64,000 nt of DNA from Euryarchaeota archaeon UBA462 (lineage in GTDB: Archaea > Thermoplasmatota > Poseidoniia > Poseidoniales > Thalassarchaeaceae): the NCBI GenBank assembly GCA_002506755.1, contig DAYD01000016.1:57989-121988 (forward strand). Direction: 5' to 3'. Each line of letters starts with the position of its first letter. Position 1 is the stretch's first letter. Below, piece by piece: positions 18,031 to 27,419 of the stretch. The notes below the pieces were generated by a model. The model had not been told where the DNA came from, ran no database searches, and saw nothing but the letters and a program-made list of their open reading frames with translations. A program made the translations under genes and the position numbers.

Positions 18031-18050
18031 TGATCACTGGCTAGTGGTCA
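18031..18050. terminator. Hairpin between SRP RNA and the DUF1028 gene
   Basis: TGATCACT, a four-base loop and AGTGGTCA form an 8-bp stem with one G-T pair. It sits just after the SRP RNA and covers the stop codon of the converging gene, so it may end either transcript. No strong T-run follows. Confidence 0.4.
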
Positions 18051-18922
18051 CCAAGCAATGTCTCTAATGTTACTTTGGTAATACCGACAAGCTCGTTTTT
18101 GGAACATCTAATGAGCAATTCCCTCCAGCAATCGTCATGATCAGAAGCAACTTTGAACAAGTTCCTAGCCTCATCTTCGCGTCCTGAATTTGCGAGCTCT
18201 ATTGACTTCCAAAACGCTAACTCAGGTACGTCTACATGATTACGATTACGTAGTCTTGTGTCTTCAAATGAAGTATATGCGTCATGTAAATCATGTAGTC
18301 TTTCAAGCTCGGATAATGGATCAGAATGGTCATCTACTCTTAGGTCAAGGATAGTTTCTTCCCATGGTTTTTCTTTAGGGTCTGAAGATACGATTAATAT
18401 TCTACTCGATTGCATCCCCCTAATGTCTCCTCCCTTGGATTGTGCGGCATAAAGAGATGAAAGTATCCTTCGTGAGAGATCTCCCTCAGATTGAGAGAAA
18501 TTATCGTACATACTTTCCCAAACGGACCCATTCCACATCATGTTGGCCTGGCATGAAAAACCATCACCCACAATATGACCAGATTCAGGTATAGTTTGTG
18601 ACCCAGTATGTACGGCCACATTTCCTTCACTATCTATCATTGCAACCTGTCTTATCTCAGGGGTTTCATCAGAATTTAATCTATTTTGAAGAGAAGCGAA
18701 CGCTGATTCTCCGGCCTTCATATTTTCTAAGCCCAATGGACCATGATCAACTAGTGCCATGGCTTGAGATGCCACGGCACCTACTCCGGCTTTTGCCCAA
18801 CAAACAACACCAGAGGCAAACCAATGTGACTGGACACCAATTCCAAAATTCCCTGTTTGTTGGCACTGAGCAATTATGGAATAAGTGATTTTATCACCCC
18901 ATATCTGATAAATCAACTCCAC
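18041..18922 (-). CDS. DUF1028 family protein (Ntn-hydrolase-like fold)
   Basis: Matches the DUF1028 family by its opening TYSIIAQCQQTGNFGIGVQS, the VVCWAKAGVGAVASQAMA block, and IDSEGNVAVHTGSQ with GDGFSCQANMM further on. Members resemble N-terminal nucleophile hydrolases, but no activity is established that I know of. The C-terminal 80 residues are helical and charged, possibly a repeat-type extension. I start it at GTG 18922, about 12 codons before the family's first strand; the open frame reaches 19009. It overlaps the EVE-domain gene upstream by 29 bp, so the two are probably one transcript. Confidence 0.75.
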   Translation of the reverse strand: MELIYQIWGDKITYSIIAQCQQTGNFGIGVQSHWFASGVVCWAKAGVGAVASQAMALVDHGPLGLENMKAGESAFASLQNRLNSDETPEIRQVAMIDSEGNVAVHTGSQTIPESGHIVGDGFSCQANMMWNGSVWESMYDNFSQSEGDLSRRILSSLYAAQSKGGDIRGMQSSRILIVSSDPKEKPWEETILDLRVDDHSDPLSELERLHDLHDAYTSFEDTRLRNRNHVDVPELAFWKSIELANSGREDEARNLFKVASDHDDCWRELLIRCSKNELVGITKVTLETLLGDH

Positions 18923-19370
18923 CCATTTCGCAAATGATGGTAAAATGATTTTGTGATACTGGTTGAACGGATAGTCGCTGACCCTTCTGCAGTAATGGCA
19001 TCCCTTCAAGAGATGGATTTGATCTTAATTCTGGCAATGACACATTGGTCATTTCACGATAAGCCTCGATATCCACCATCATCCAACGAGGGTTCTCAAC
19101 CGAAGACTTAGGGTCGAAGTATTTTGATTCTGGATCATGAGCCGTAAAATCAGGATAGGCTTCCTTAGACACTTTTGCGATACCAGCAATATGAGGTGGT
19201 TTGCAATTAGAATGGTAGAACAAAACAAAGTCCCCCACTGACATTTTATCCCTCATAATATTTCGAGCTTGGTAATTTCTCACGCCATCCCAGTGAGTGG
19301 AGCCGTCTTCGACCAATTGTTCCCATGGATAAACGTGAGGCTCACTCTTCATCAACCAATATTCTGCCAT
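18894..19370 (-). CDS. EVE domain protein (THYN1-like)
   Basis: Small protein of 158 residues almost entirely made of one EVE (PUA-like) domain, a fold that binds modified bases in nucleic acids. MAEYWLMKSEPHVYPWEQL is the classic start of the family; HWDGVRNYQARNIMRDKMSVGDFVLFYHSN follows, lining the base pocket, and the end contains LPELRSNPSLEGMPLLQKGQRLSVQPV. I use ATG 19370, which fits the family start exactly. It overlaps the DUF1028 gene downstream. The specific modified nucleotide recognised is not known. Confidence 0.88.
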   Translation of the reverse strand: MAEYWLMKSEPHVYPWEQLVEDGSTHWDGVRNYQARNIMRDKMSVGDFVLFYHSNCKPPHIAGIAKVSKEAYPDFTAHDPESKYFDPKSSVENPRWMMVDIEAYREMTNVSLPELRSNPSLEGMPLLQKGQRLSVQPVSQNHFTIICEMGGVDLSDMG

Positions 19371-19411
19371 GATTGGCGGTATTGGTCCTGACAATCAAAT
19401 TACCGGATTAT

Positions 19412-22372
19412 TTACCACGCATCATTTGTATTCCCATATATGGCTGAAACTTCGGTTTTAGATGCCTCGTTTGTGTTTTTGGCCAAATTTAGTCCGGAGG
19501 ATTTGACCATCGCGCTCATCCCCCCCGTTAGTCCAAGATTTGAGGTCACCATGAAAGAATATATTGCAGGAAGAAGAAGTAAAGCCGAAAGTGCTGCTAC
19601 AATTAATAGGATTATGACAACAGTCACGAAAGGTTGTATTGCCTCAATCGGTATTCCATAAGCACATGTTAATCCGGCAGCCGTCACTGTTGTTGCTTCG
19701 AAAAGGCTCATTCCAGTGCTGGCACATGAAGTACGAATGGCTTCAATAGATCCCCCAAGTTCCTTAACTCGATTTGCAATATGTATTGAGAAGTCTATGC
19801 CCACGCCGACTAGAATGGATCCAATCATCACTGTGACGAGAGAAAGAGATACTCCCCCATTATCCATTACTAGCCATTGCATAGCTACGGTGAAACCTAC
19901 GGGAACAGTGGTTAACAACGCATATCTAATATCCCGGAAAACGAGGGCAAGTGTCAGAATAGTAAAACCAAGAGCGAAGGCTAGGGATGTCCATTGGGAG
20001 TCTACTATGAGTTTATTGACCTCTATTGTTACTGATGCTACACCAATGAGCCTGTCGCCTAGAACGTCTATGGGATTAGCGGAGTCACCTGCAGCCTTAG
20101 CCCAATTATTTATCTGAATAGCTGTTTTTTCTGTAGCTTTAACGTCCATAAATGGCATATCGATGTATATCAGGGTCCTTTGATAGTCGGGTGAAATAAA
20201 CAACTCCCTCATTTCATCTGTCATGCTATTGTAGAATACATACAAGAGGAAGTTCTGAATCTGGCGTCCCCCGTCGTCCTCTTGAGCATCTAGTGTGTCT
20301 AAAATAGTCCAAAATGAAACATTTCCCGATTGTTCCCTATCGAATATTAATTCTGCGACCTCCTTGATAGGTTCTGGCAATGGGGTATCTTCGATAATAT
20401 CATAGACAGGGGTACCCGAAACGTTGACACCGACCGCGATAGCTTTCATCAGGAAAACAATAGACACAGCAGTCGCGTTCTCAACATCATTGCACCTAAT
20501 CTCCAAATTTTCTATTCCCTCGAGATTAGCATACGGGTGGTCTGCCGTTATAGATCCTATACCTAAATCGGGATCAGCCTGGATATCGGCTTCAACCAGC
20601 AAAAAGCCGGGTTGTCCGGCCTCAAATTCTTGTGAATACACATCCATTTTCTGAACTGCTTCTACTTCATTTGGCGCCATTTTGAGTAAGTCTATGTTTT
20701 CCTCTACGTTTTGCCTATTATAGCCGGCGGAAATTAACATGAGGGTGAGGAAGATTGTTAACGTAATCTTGGACCATTTCACAGGCATATTTACCGCAGC
20801 TACAAATACCTTAGGAGGCGGATGTGAAGGTTTCTTTAGATCAAGTAAGATAGTTAGATTGGGAACCATTAACATAGTCATTACGTAAACTACTACAATT
20901 CCACCAGCCAATGCCCATCCTACTGTTTGAATTGGTTTCATAGGAGCAAATGTAAGGGATATGAATCCAATTATTGTGGTCATGGCTGAGAGAAAAACTG
21001 CCCTTCCAGTTGAATTGAGAGCAGCAGCCATTTTTTCATGGGGAGTCCCCTTTGATTCTGCATATCTGTTAGTAATATGTAAACCGTAAGATACGCCCAA
21101 GGCAAGTACAATAGGGCCAACTAGAATTACGGTCATCGTGACTTCATAATCTAGAAAACCTATCATTCCAAGTGTTATCCAAACCGCACACAGAGTGGGA
21201 AGACCGGATATGATCAAGACCTTGATGCCCTGGACCCATCGAATCCTACCCGTCTGAAGTAGGTCACAATGGAATAGGAACAATCCTATTGCTACATAGA
21301 CTACGCCCATAGGAAATACTTTCCAAAATAGGTTGAAGGATTCCTCAGTGACCGCGTTAGTTAGTGGGGCCGGTCCCGTAAGAGTCATCCTTAGGCATAA
21401 TTCGGACCCGTCGTTCTGTTCATCGTCACAGTTACCTTGTTCATTGGGAGTTCCCCAGTTATTATCAACGGCTATTTGATCAATTTTTAACTGGGTCTCT
21501 GTCACGATATCTCCAATTGACTTGTCTCCGGTATCATCTGCGATACCAATTATTATTACTGCTCTATTCCATCGGAATGCTTTGTCCTCAGTTGCCGTTC
21601 CAACATCCCTAACTAGTTTGTCTAAAGCATTCTCTGGCATCTCTTGTAGTATCTGGTCAACTCTCTGCTGTTCCTCGGGTATGGCATAGTTTCCGATTAT
21701 GTCTTGTTGCGAGTCAATTGTCTCGTTAATTTCATCAGATAGTTGTTGATTCCCTGTTGCCTCCGCAAGACCAGAGAAAAATGCTTTCACAACTCTTCCA
21801 GCGCTTGAGTTGACTTCTTTGACTACTGTTGATATTGAAAGGACATAGATGACGTCATCGTATTCACCCGCATCATTTCTGGTGGGATTTATCCCCCTCT
21901 CTACCTTATCTATTTCATCAAGAATGCTCACATCTGTTACATTGTAGTTGTAGGATTCAACATATATTACCATGACATTTGTTGTCCAATCGTCCTCTAC
22001 TTCTTTGATAAGGTTCTTGACGCTGTAAGGATCATCGTCAGTAGGGAGGTACACCTCAAGATCCCCATTTACGTTCAAAGCAGGTTCCTCATTGCAGAGA
22101 GATGGATTATCAAATCCATCTCTGCAATCTAATATCCCGGAATGAGGTAAGATGAACAAGGTAAAAAGTAGTGAAAAAGTGACTGCAGCTACCGGAAACA
22201 TTGTGATTAAAGATGACCCATCGGCTTCTCTTAATCGCCTTCTTATCAAATTAGGGAGCCTAGTGAAAGAAGTCTGAAGATTCTCCGTTATTTCACCGGT
22301 ATCATGTTTGGATTTATCAAATTTCGAGTCTAAACGACCTCGATCCGAACCTCCTACTCCGCCTATCGACAT
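19412..22372 (-). CDS. RND/MMPL-family exporter with sterol-sensing-type membrane domains
   Basis: A 986-residue protein with the RND duplication. One N-terminal helix is followed by a large external loop, a block of five to six helices (about residues 340-520) with VGPIVLALGVSYGLHITNRYAESKG, a second external loop, and a second helix block near the C-terminus with GSILVGVGIDFSIHIANRVKELGG. The G-x-x-x-D/Y helices are the proton-relay segments of MMPL and Patched-like transporters. Substrates of archaeal members are not established; lipids or hydrophobic compounds are typical of the family. It is divergent from valS with about 130 bp between the starts. Confidence 0.85.
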   Translation of the reverse strand: MSIGGVGGSDRGRLDSKFDKSKHDTGEITENLQTSFTRLPNLIRRRLREADGSSLITMFPVAAVTFSLLFTLFILPHSGILDCRDGFDNPSLCNEEPALNVNGDLEVYLPTDDDPYSVKNLIKEVEDDWTTNVMVIYVESYNYNVTDVSILDEIDKVERGINPTRNDAGEYDDVIYVLSISTVVKEVNSSAGRVVKAFFSGLAEATGNQQLSDEINETIDSQQDIIGNYAIPEEQQRVDQILQEMPENALDKLVRDVGTATEDKAFRWNRAVIIIGIADDTGDKSIGDIVTETQLKIDQIAVDNNWGTPNEQGNCDDEQNDGSELCLRMTLTGPAPLTNAVTEESFNLFWKVFPMGVVYVAIGLFLFHCDLLQTGRIRWVQGIKVLIISGLPTLCAVWITLGMIGFLDYEVTMTVILVGPIVLALGVSYGLHITNRYAESKGTPHEKMAAALNSTGRAVFLSAMTTIIGFISLTFAPMKPIQTVGWALAGGIVVVYVMTMLMVPNLTILLDLKKPSHPPPKVFVAAVNMPVKWSKITLTIFLTLMLISAGYNRQNVEENIDLLKMAPNEVEAVQKMDVYSQEFEAGQPGFLLVEADIQADPDLGIGSITADHPYANLEGIENLEIRCNDVENATAVSIVFLMKAIAVGVNVSGTPVYDIIEDTPLPEPIKEVAELIFDREQSGNVSFWTILDTLDAQEDDGGRQIQNFLLYVFYNSMTDEMRELFISPDYQRTLIYIDMPFMDVKATEKTAIQINNWAKAAGDSANPIDVLGDRLIGVASVTIEVNKLIVDSQWTSLAFALGFTILTLALVFRDIRYALLTTVPVGFTVAMQWLVMDNGGVSLSLVTVMIGSILVGVGIDFSIHIANRVKELGGSIEAIRTSCASTGMSLFEATTVTAAGLTCAYGIPIEAIQPFVTVVIILLIVAALSALLLLPAIYSFMVTSNLGLTGGMSAMVKSSGLNLAKNTNEASKTEVSAIYGNTNDAW

Positions 22373-22501
22373 GACCCTCCGACTATTACGTGAAACTGCA
22401 TACCTTCAACCCCACGGAAGTAGACACAGGAGAACTTGTGTTTTCTGACCGGATGGGAACCGTCAATAATACAAATCTTTGCCAATTGGTCGGAGATTAA
22501 C

Positions 22502-24985
22502 ATGGGTGAGCCCAAAATCAAGGATAAACGTTGGAGCGTAGACCTTGAAAAGAGAATTCAAGAAGGTCATTTTGAGCCCGGATCTTATCAAAACAGATAT
22601 TCTTTTGATCCCACTAGTGATCGCGAGATCTTCGTAATTGATACCCCTCCACCCTATCCTAGCGGAACTTGGCACATTGGCGCTGTGGCACAGTACAGTA
22701 TGATAGATGTTATTGCTAGAAGTCAGAGACTGCTAGGCAAAGAGGTTAGATTCCCTTGGGGAGTTGACCGGAACGGCATCAACATTGAATTTACTGTTGA
22801 GAAAAAAACAGGAAGAAAAATGAGGACTTATGATAGAGGTGAATTTTTGGGTCTTTGCTCGGAGACAATAGAGGAATATACCCAAGCCATGCGCAAGACG
22901 GCAAAGAGAGTGGGCCTTTCGTGCGACTATGATAATGAATATCTAACAGATTCACCGGATTACAGAGCTATTTCCCAATCCATATTTGTAGATCTCTTCA
23001 AAAGAGGAGATATCATTGAAGACCTTAGGCCAAACCTATACGACCCAGTAGAAGGCACGACAATCGCTGATGCCGAAGTACAGAGGGCCACTAGAAAGAC
23101 AAGCCTATGCCATGTCACCTGGACCACGGAAGAAAATGAAGAGATTGTAATTTCAACAACACGGCCAGAGATGATTTGTGCATGTGGCGTGGTTGTGGTA
23201 CATCCAGATGATTCCAGATATACGAATTATGTAGGAAAGAAGGTGAGATTGCCAATAGCCGTGTCGGGTCGTACCAAGGAGGTTGAAATTCAATCACATC
23301 ATTCAGTTAAAATGGAATTTGGAAGTGGTGTTCTAATGGTCTGTTCTTTTGGAGACCAGAATGATGTATCGATATTCAGGGAGTTAGGTCTAGAGCCATA
23401 CGTTGCCATTGACCTAGATGGCAGAATGACAGATGTGTCAGGGCCTTTGTGTGGCCTGACAGTACAAGAAGCGAGGCTAGAAGCAATATCTATCCTGGAT
23501 AAATCTGGATTGATAAAGAGCATAGAAGAGAAAGATCAAGAAGTCCCAGTAAGCGAAAGAGGGGGCAACCCGGTAGAGATAATTCTCTTGAAGGAATGGT
23601 ACGTTAGGCAAACTCACATACAAGATAGGCTAAGAGAATTGTCTAACCAAAGCAAATTTATTCCTGAAAGAAACAGACAGTTCCTTCATGACTGGATGGA
23701 TAGTGTATCGATAGATTGGCCCATTAGTAGGAGGAGATGGTACCATACTGAAGTTCCAATCTGGTATTCACAGGATGGAACCAAGATTGTAGTGCCACCA
23801 TCTGGATCTTATGTTCAGCCTTGGAGGGAAGATCCTCCATCTGACTCAGAAGTAATAGACAGAGATTCAAAAACTGTTATAGGAAAATATAGTGAGATGT
23901 TATCTGATCTAGGAAAATTGCAAGGGGAAGAGAAGGTCTTCGATACTTGGATGGACTCCTCGAACTCAAATTTATACGTATCTGGGTATCTTAGCAACGG
24001 TGAATTATTCCAGAGGGCATTCCCAACGTCCATCAGACCTCAAGGAAAAGAAATTGTAAGGACTTGGTTGTACTATACCTTACTAAAAAGTGCACTACTC
24101 TTAGACAAGCCGGGATTTGAAAACATCTGGGTTGATGGACTAGGAATGGATCCTTGGGGCAGGAAGATGTCAAAATCACTTGGCAACGGAATAGACGCCG
24201 ATAGCGTTCTAGAATGTGGGGCTGGTGGCCGAACCGGTTCATGGAAAATCAAGGGAGCAGATGGGAAGCAGGTAGTTCTGAAGGCGAATAAAATTGGAAG
24301 CGAATGCTTCAGGCTATGGAAGGCCTGTGATGCCCAGGTAGGAGATGATTTTCATATCAATCCAGAAGAGATTGAGACGAAATATTACGGGGTGCTTACA
24401 AAGATTTTCAATATTGCAAGGTTTGCTAGCCAATTCGATGTGCCCGAAGATCTCGAGACGCCCCCCCATCTACAACCGGAAGATATCTGGATACTGGCTG
24501 AGTTTAATAGGACCCTGACCATAGTAAATTCATCCTGGAAGGGCATAGACATCTATTCAGCAGCCCAGGCAATCAAGTCTTTCGGCACTGGTGTGTTCCC
24601 CAGTCATTGGCTAGAGATGTCCAAAACTAGATTGTATGATGGAAACTTGTCATCTTCATGGGCACTGCATAGAATAGTTAGGGACCTGATGAGTATTTTC
24701 AGTCCAATTTGTCCCTTTTTCACACATTATCTAAGCTCTACATTGTATGGCACCAGCTCTGTAGATGTAAGAGAGTTTCCAGTGCTACCTGATGGATGTG
24801 GTTCTCAAGATTTTGAATCTATGCAATGCCTTACTGAAAGTTTAGTGGCTTTCAATTCGATGGTTTGGAAGAAAAAGAAGGAGTCCGGAATCTCATTGAA
24901 GGCGCCCATATCGAAAATAGATCTTCCTCCTGAATTGGAAATATTTGGAAAATCTCTGAGGTCTATGCACAATATCGAAATTTGA
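22502..24985 (+). CDS. valS: Valyl-tRNA synthetase
   Basis: Class I synthetase charging tRNA-Val, 827 residues from ATG 22502, which has GGAGATT seven bases upstream; the frame extends to 22436 without that support. Visible landmarks are IDTPPPYPSGTWHIGA (signature HIGH, here HIGA), ISTTRPE in the editing domain, DTWMDSS, RPQGKEIVRTW and the KMSKS loop GRKMSKSLGN. The DTWMDSS and RPQG motifs distinguish archaeal ValRS from IleRS and LeuRS. The C-terminal anticodon domain is helical and ends without the long coiled-coil tail of bacterial ValRS. A tRNA-Val gene lies at 52.9 kb. Confidence 0.92.
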   Translation: MGEPKIKDKRWSVDLEKRIQEGHFEPGSYQNRYSFDPTSDREIFVIDTPPPYPSGTWHIGAVAQYSMIDVIARSQRLLGKEVRFPWGVDRNGINIEFTVEKKTGRKMRTYDRGEFLGLCSETIEEYTQAMRKTAKRVGLSCDYDNEYLTDSPDYRAISQSIFVDLFKRGDIIEDLRPNLYDPVEGTTIADAEVQRATRKTSLCHVTWTTEENEEIVISTTRPEMICACGVVVVHPDDSRYTNYVGKKVRLPIAVSGRTKEVEIQSHHSVKMEFGSGVLMVCSFGDQNDVSIFRELGLEPYVAIDLDGRMTDVSGPLCGLTVQEARLEAISILDKSGLIKSIEEKDQEVPVSERGGNPVEIILLKEWYVRQTHIQDRLRELSNQSKFIPERNRQFLHDWMDSVSIDWPISRRRWYHTEVPIWYSQDGTKIVVPPSGSYVQPWREDPPSDSEVIDRDSKTVIGKYSEMLSDLGKLQGEEKVFDTWMDSSNSNLYVSGYLSNGELFQRAFPTSIRPQGKEIVRTWLYYTLLKSALLLDKPGFENIWVDGLGMDPWGRKMSKSLGNGIDADSVLECGAGGRTGSWKIKGADGKQVVLKANKIGSECFRLWKACDAQVGDDFHINPEEIETKYYGVLTKIFNIARFASQFDVPEDLETPPHLQPEDIWILAEFNRTLTIVNSSWKGIDIYSAAQAIKSFGTGVFPSHWLEMSKTRLYDGNLSSSWALHRIVRDLMSIFSPICPFFTHYLSSTLYGTSSVDVREFPVLPDGCGSQDFESMQCLTESLVAFNSMVWKKKKESGISLKAPISKIDLPPELEIFGKSLRSMHNIEI

Positions 24986-25657
24986 TTAGTTATTTTCAAA
25001 TCTACCTTCTTTTGTTCTACTCATAGAGGCTCTCATGCCACCTATTGCCATAAGTCCGTAGCAACATAATTCAGCTGGAATATTACTGAGAAACGCATTT
25101 CCAGAATTGGAAAAAAATGACATACCTAATATTAGTACAAAAAATATAGCTACGGGTATTGCGATTAAATTCCAGAAAAAATCAGTGTTTTGACTATCTT
25201 CTATCTTAGTTTCCCCACCTTCCACTTTCCACCAAAAACCCGCGGACAGATTTGGGTCGGAGATTTTCTCTTTTAGAGTAGATAGTGCATTTTTATGACT
25301 CATTTCCACAGACTCTAACATCTTGCTATCATTCCAATGTTCTAACTCTTCGTTATCTATTGAATATTGAATGAATTCATTGGAATCTAGACCTAATTCT
25401 ACTGTCCAGAATTGATTTGCTTCGGATATTTTGGCAATTATTTCGTCAATATTCTTCGATGATATGGAAAAATCATTACCATCTATATTGAATAATATCC
25501 GGGAGCCTGCATTATCTTTAGACACAGAATGTGGTTGGATTTGCTCTATGTATGAATCATCATCTGTAGCTAATTCCTTGTGTTTGTAGCACCTAGTTGA
25601 ACCATACATAGTGGATCTTCTGCAGCCACTAATAGAGCAAGGACCACCCACGACCAT
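24986..25657 (-). CDS. Two-TM protein with an N-terminal zinc-finger-like motif
   Basis: Unrecognised 223-residue protein. The first 26 residues contain C7, C12, C22 and H26 (CSISGC, RCYKH), a spacing that suggests a small metal-binding knuckle. A soluble acidic region of about 130 residues follows, then two hydrophobic segments (LIAIPVAIFFVLILGMSFF and AELCCYGLMAIGGM) and a short basic tail. It sits directly against the valS stop codon in convergent orientation. Zinc-knuckle plus membrane-hairpin proteins are frequent in this kind of archaeal genome, but function is unknown. Confidence 0.6.
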   Translation of the reverse strand: MVVGGPCSISGCRRSTMYGSTRCYKHKELATDDDSYIEQIQPHSVSKDNAGSRILFNIDGNDFSISSKNIDEIIAKISEANQFWTVELGLDSNEFIQYSIDNEELEHWNDSKMLESVEMSHKNALSTLKEKISDPNLSAGFWWKVEGGETKIEDSQNTDFFWNLIAIPVAIFFVLILGMSFFSNSGNAFLSNIPAELCCYGLMAIGGMRASMSRTKEGRFENN

Positions 25658-25703
25658 AATTATACAAAGGACTATCTGACATTAAACTTGTCACGGATTA
25701 TCT

Positions 25704-26672
25704 TTAATTTATGGAATAGCTAGGTTTTCCGAATTGGAAGAATTCTATCAGTAAAGAAGCCATTTCTATACCTATTCTGTCTTGTGCTTCATGCGTGGAG
25801 GCGGCTATGTGAGGACTTCCGTGAAAGTTTTCTTGTTCTAGAAGTGGGCTATCACCGAGTGGTTCAATATCGAACACGTCCAATGCCAGTGATGATAACA
25901 TCCCGGATTCCAGCGCTTCACAAGCGGCCTTCTCGTCTATTATTCCGCCCCTAGCGCAACTTACGATATGGTTGCCGCATTTAGTCCCGTCTAGTCCGAT
26001 ACCAGGCATAAGGGAAATCATGTCAGAATTTACCAAATTTCGGGTTTCCTCCGTAAGGTTGCAATGAATGGATATGTGAGTGCAGTTTGCAAATAATTCC
26101 TCGGCAGTTTTGTGCAGCGTCACCCCTTCAATGTCTTCGTTAACGTACGGGTCAAATGCATGAATTTCCATACCAAAAGCCGATGCGATCTTAGCAACGC
26201 CCCTAGAAATTCTGCCAAAACCAATTAGTCCGAGCCTCTTTCCACCGATCTCTGAACCCCTAAGTTCCTTTTTGGCCCATTCTCCCTTCCTCAATTTTCT
26301 ATCGCCAGTAGCTATGTGCCTCGTGGAAGCAATTAGATGGCCAATAGTAAGCTCTACGACGCTTTTTGTAGAAGCTCCGGGCGTATTACAGACTACTATG
26401 CCATGTTTAGTAGCAGTATCCAAATCTATGTTGTCTATACCTACTCCTGCCCTCCCAATGAATTTGATTCCGCCATTTTCAACCACTGATGATTTAATTT
26501 GGTTTTTATGAAGCTTCGTTGCGCTTCTGATTATCACCGCATCGAATTTTGAAAGTGATCCTTCTAGGATTCGATCATTATCATGATGTTCGACGATTAC
26601 CTCGTGCCCTGCTTTTTCTAACATTGATATAGCATCTGGCGACATACCATCAGTGACTGCTACCCGACCCAT
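25704..26672 (-). CDS. serA: D-3-phosphoglycerate dehydrogenase-like 2-hydroxyacid dehydrogenase
   Basis: NAD-dependent oxidation of 3-phosphoglycerate, first step of serine synthesis. From ATG 26672 it has 322 residues without the regulatory ACT domain. Landmarks are VIIRSATKLHKNQI, GRAGVGIDNIDLDTA, GKRLGLIGFGRISRGVAKIA (NAD-binding GxGxxG), SCARGGIIDE with the substrate arginine, and HGSPHIAASTHEAQDRIG with the catalytic histidine. The open frame reaches 26753 but would then overlap the promoter region of the divergent sod gene. Other 2-hydroxyacid dehydrogenases share the fold, so substrate is inferred from the overall pattern. Confidence 0.87.
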   Translation of the reverse strand: MGRVAVTDGMSPDAISMLEKAGHEVIVEHHDNDRILEGSLSKFDAVIIRSATKLHKNQIKSSVVENGGIKFIGRAGVGIDNIDLDTATKHGIVVCNTPGASTKSVVELTIGHLIASTRHIATGDRKLRKGEWAKKELRGSEIGGKRLGLIGFGRISRGVAKIASAFGMEIHAFDPYVNEDIEGVTLHKTAEELFANCTHISIHCNLTEETRNLVNSDMISLMPGIGLDGTKCGNHIVSCARGGIIDEKAACEALESGMLSSLALDVFDIEPLGDSPLLEQENFHGSPHIAASTHEAQDRIGIEMASLLIEFFQFGKPSYSIN

Positions 26673-26765
26673 GCTATGACTGAGAGTATTGGGCGCATCA
26701 ATATTTTGAGACTCGGTCTTCCGTAGGATTGAAAATGTCAACCCCCTAATCACAACCGATAAAAT

Positions 26766-27359
26766 ATGGGATTTGAATTGCCTGAACTAAAATATGCGTA
26801 TGACGCACTTGAACCACACATTGACGCTTTGACGATGGAGATACACCATAGCAAACACCACGCGGCTTATACATCAAACCTAAACGCTGCAATCGACGGT
26901 ACGGATATGGATGGAAAATCCATTGAAGAGTTGTTGATTGAAAATTTTGATAATATTGCAGTTAGGAATAATGGTGGTGGATTTTGGAATCACTCATTAT
27001 TTTGGAATATTATGAGTCCAAACGGGGGAGGGGAGCCAACAGGAGAGTTGTCCAGCGCAATCAATGATGCGTTCGGATCTTTTGATTCTATGAAAGAAGA
27101 GTTCCATAAAGCCGCCATGACCAGATTTGGAAGTGGCTGGGCTTGGTTGTGTGTATCAGATGGGTCACTTTGTATTCTTTCCACTCCAAATCAGGACAAT
27201 CCGATAATGCAGGGAGAAGGTATTCCGATTATGGGGATAGATGTTTGGGAACACGCATACTACAAGAAATACGGTCCTGGTAGGGCTGACTACATCAGCT
27301 CATGGTGGAATGTGGTAGATTGGTCCATAGTCTCTGAGAACTACCGAACTGCACTATGA
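26766..27359 (+). CDS. sod: Superoxide dismutase (Fe/Mn type)
   Basis: Dismutates superoxide to oxygen and hydrogen peroxide in the cytoplasm. All metal ligands are visible: a histidine in [17 protein letters not shown], a second in [11 protein letters not shown], then Asp and His in [31 protein letters not shown] is the family signature. The 197-residue length is normal. Iron or manganese preference cannot be read with confidence. A standalone gene divergent from serA, with an A+T-rich stretch just before the ATG. It supports an oxygen-exposed lifestyle. Confidence 0.94.
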   Translation: MGFELPELKYAYDALEPHIDALTMEIHHSKHHAAYTSNLNAAIDGTDMDGKSIEELLIENFDNIAVRNNGGGFWNHSLFWNIMSPNGGGEPTGELSSAINDAFGSFDSMKEEFHKAAMTRFGSGWAWLCVSDGSLCILSTPNQDNPIMQGEGIPIMGIDVWEHAYYKKYGPGRADYISSWWNVVDWSIVSENYRTAL

Positions 27360-27419
27360 AGCCACTCAAAACATAAGAATTGACCGTTTCATTATTGTGA
27401 TTAGTCTCTACGCGAGTAT

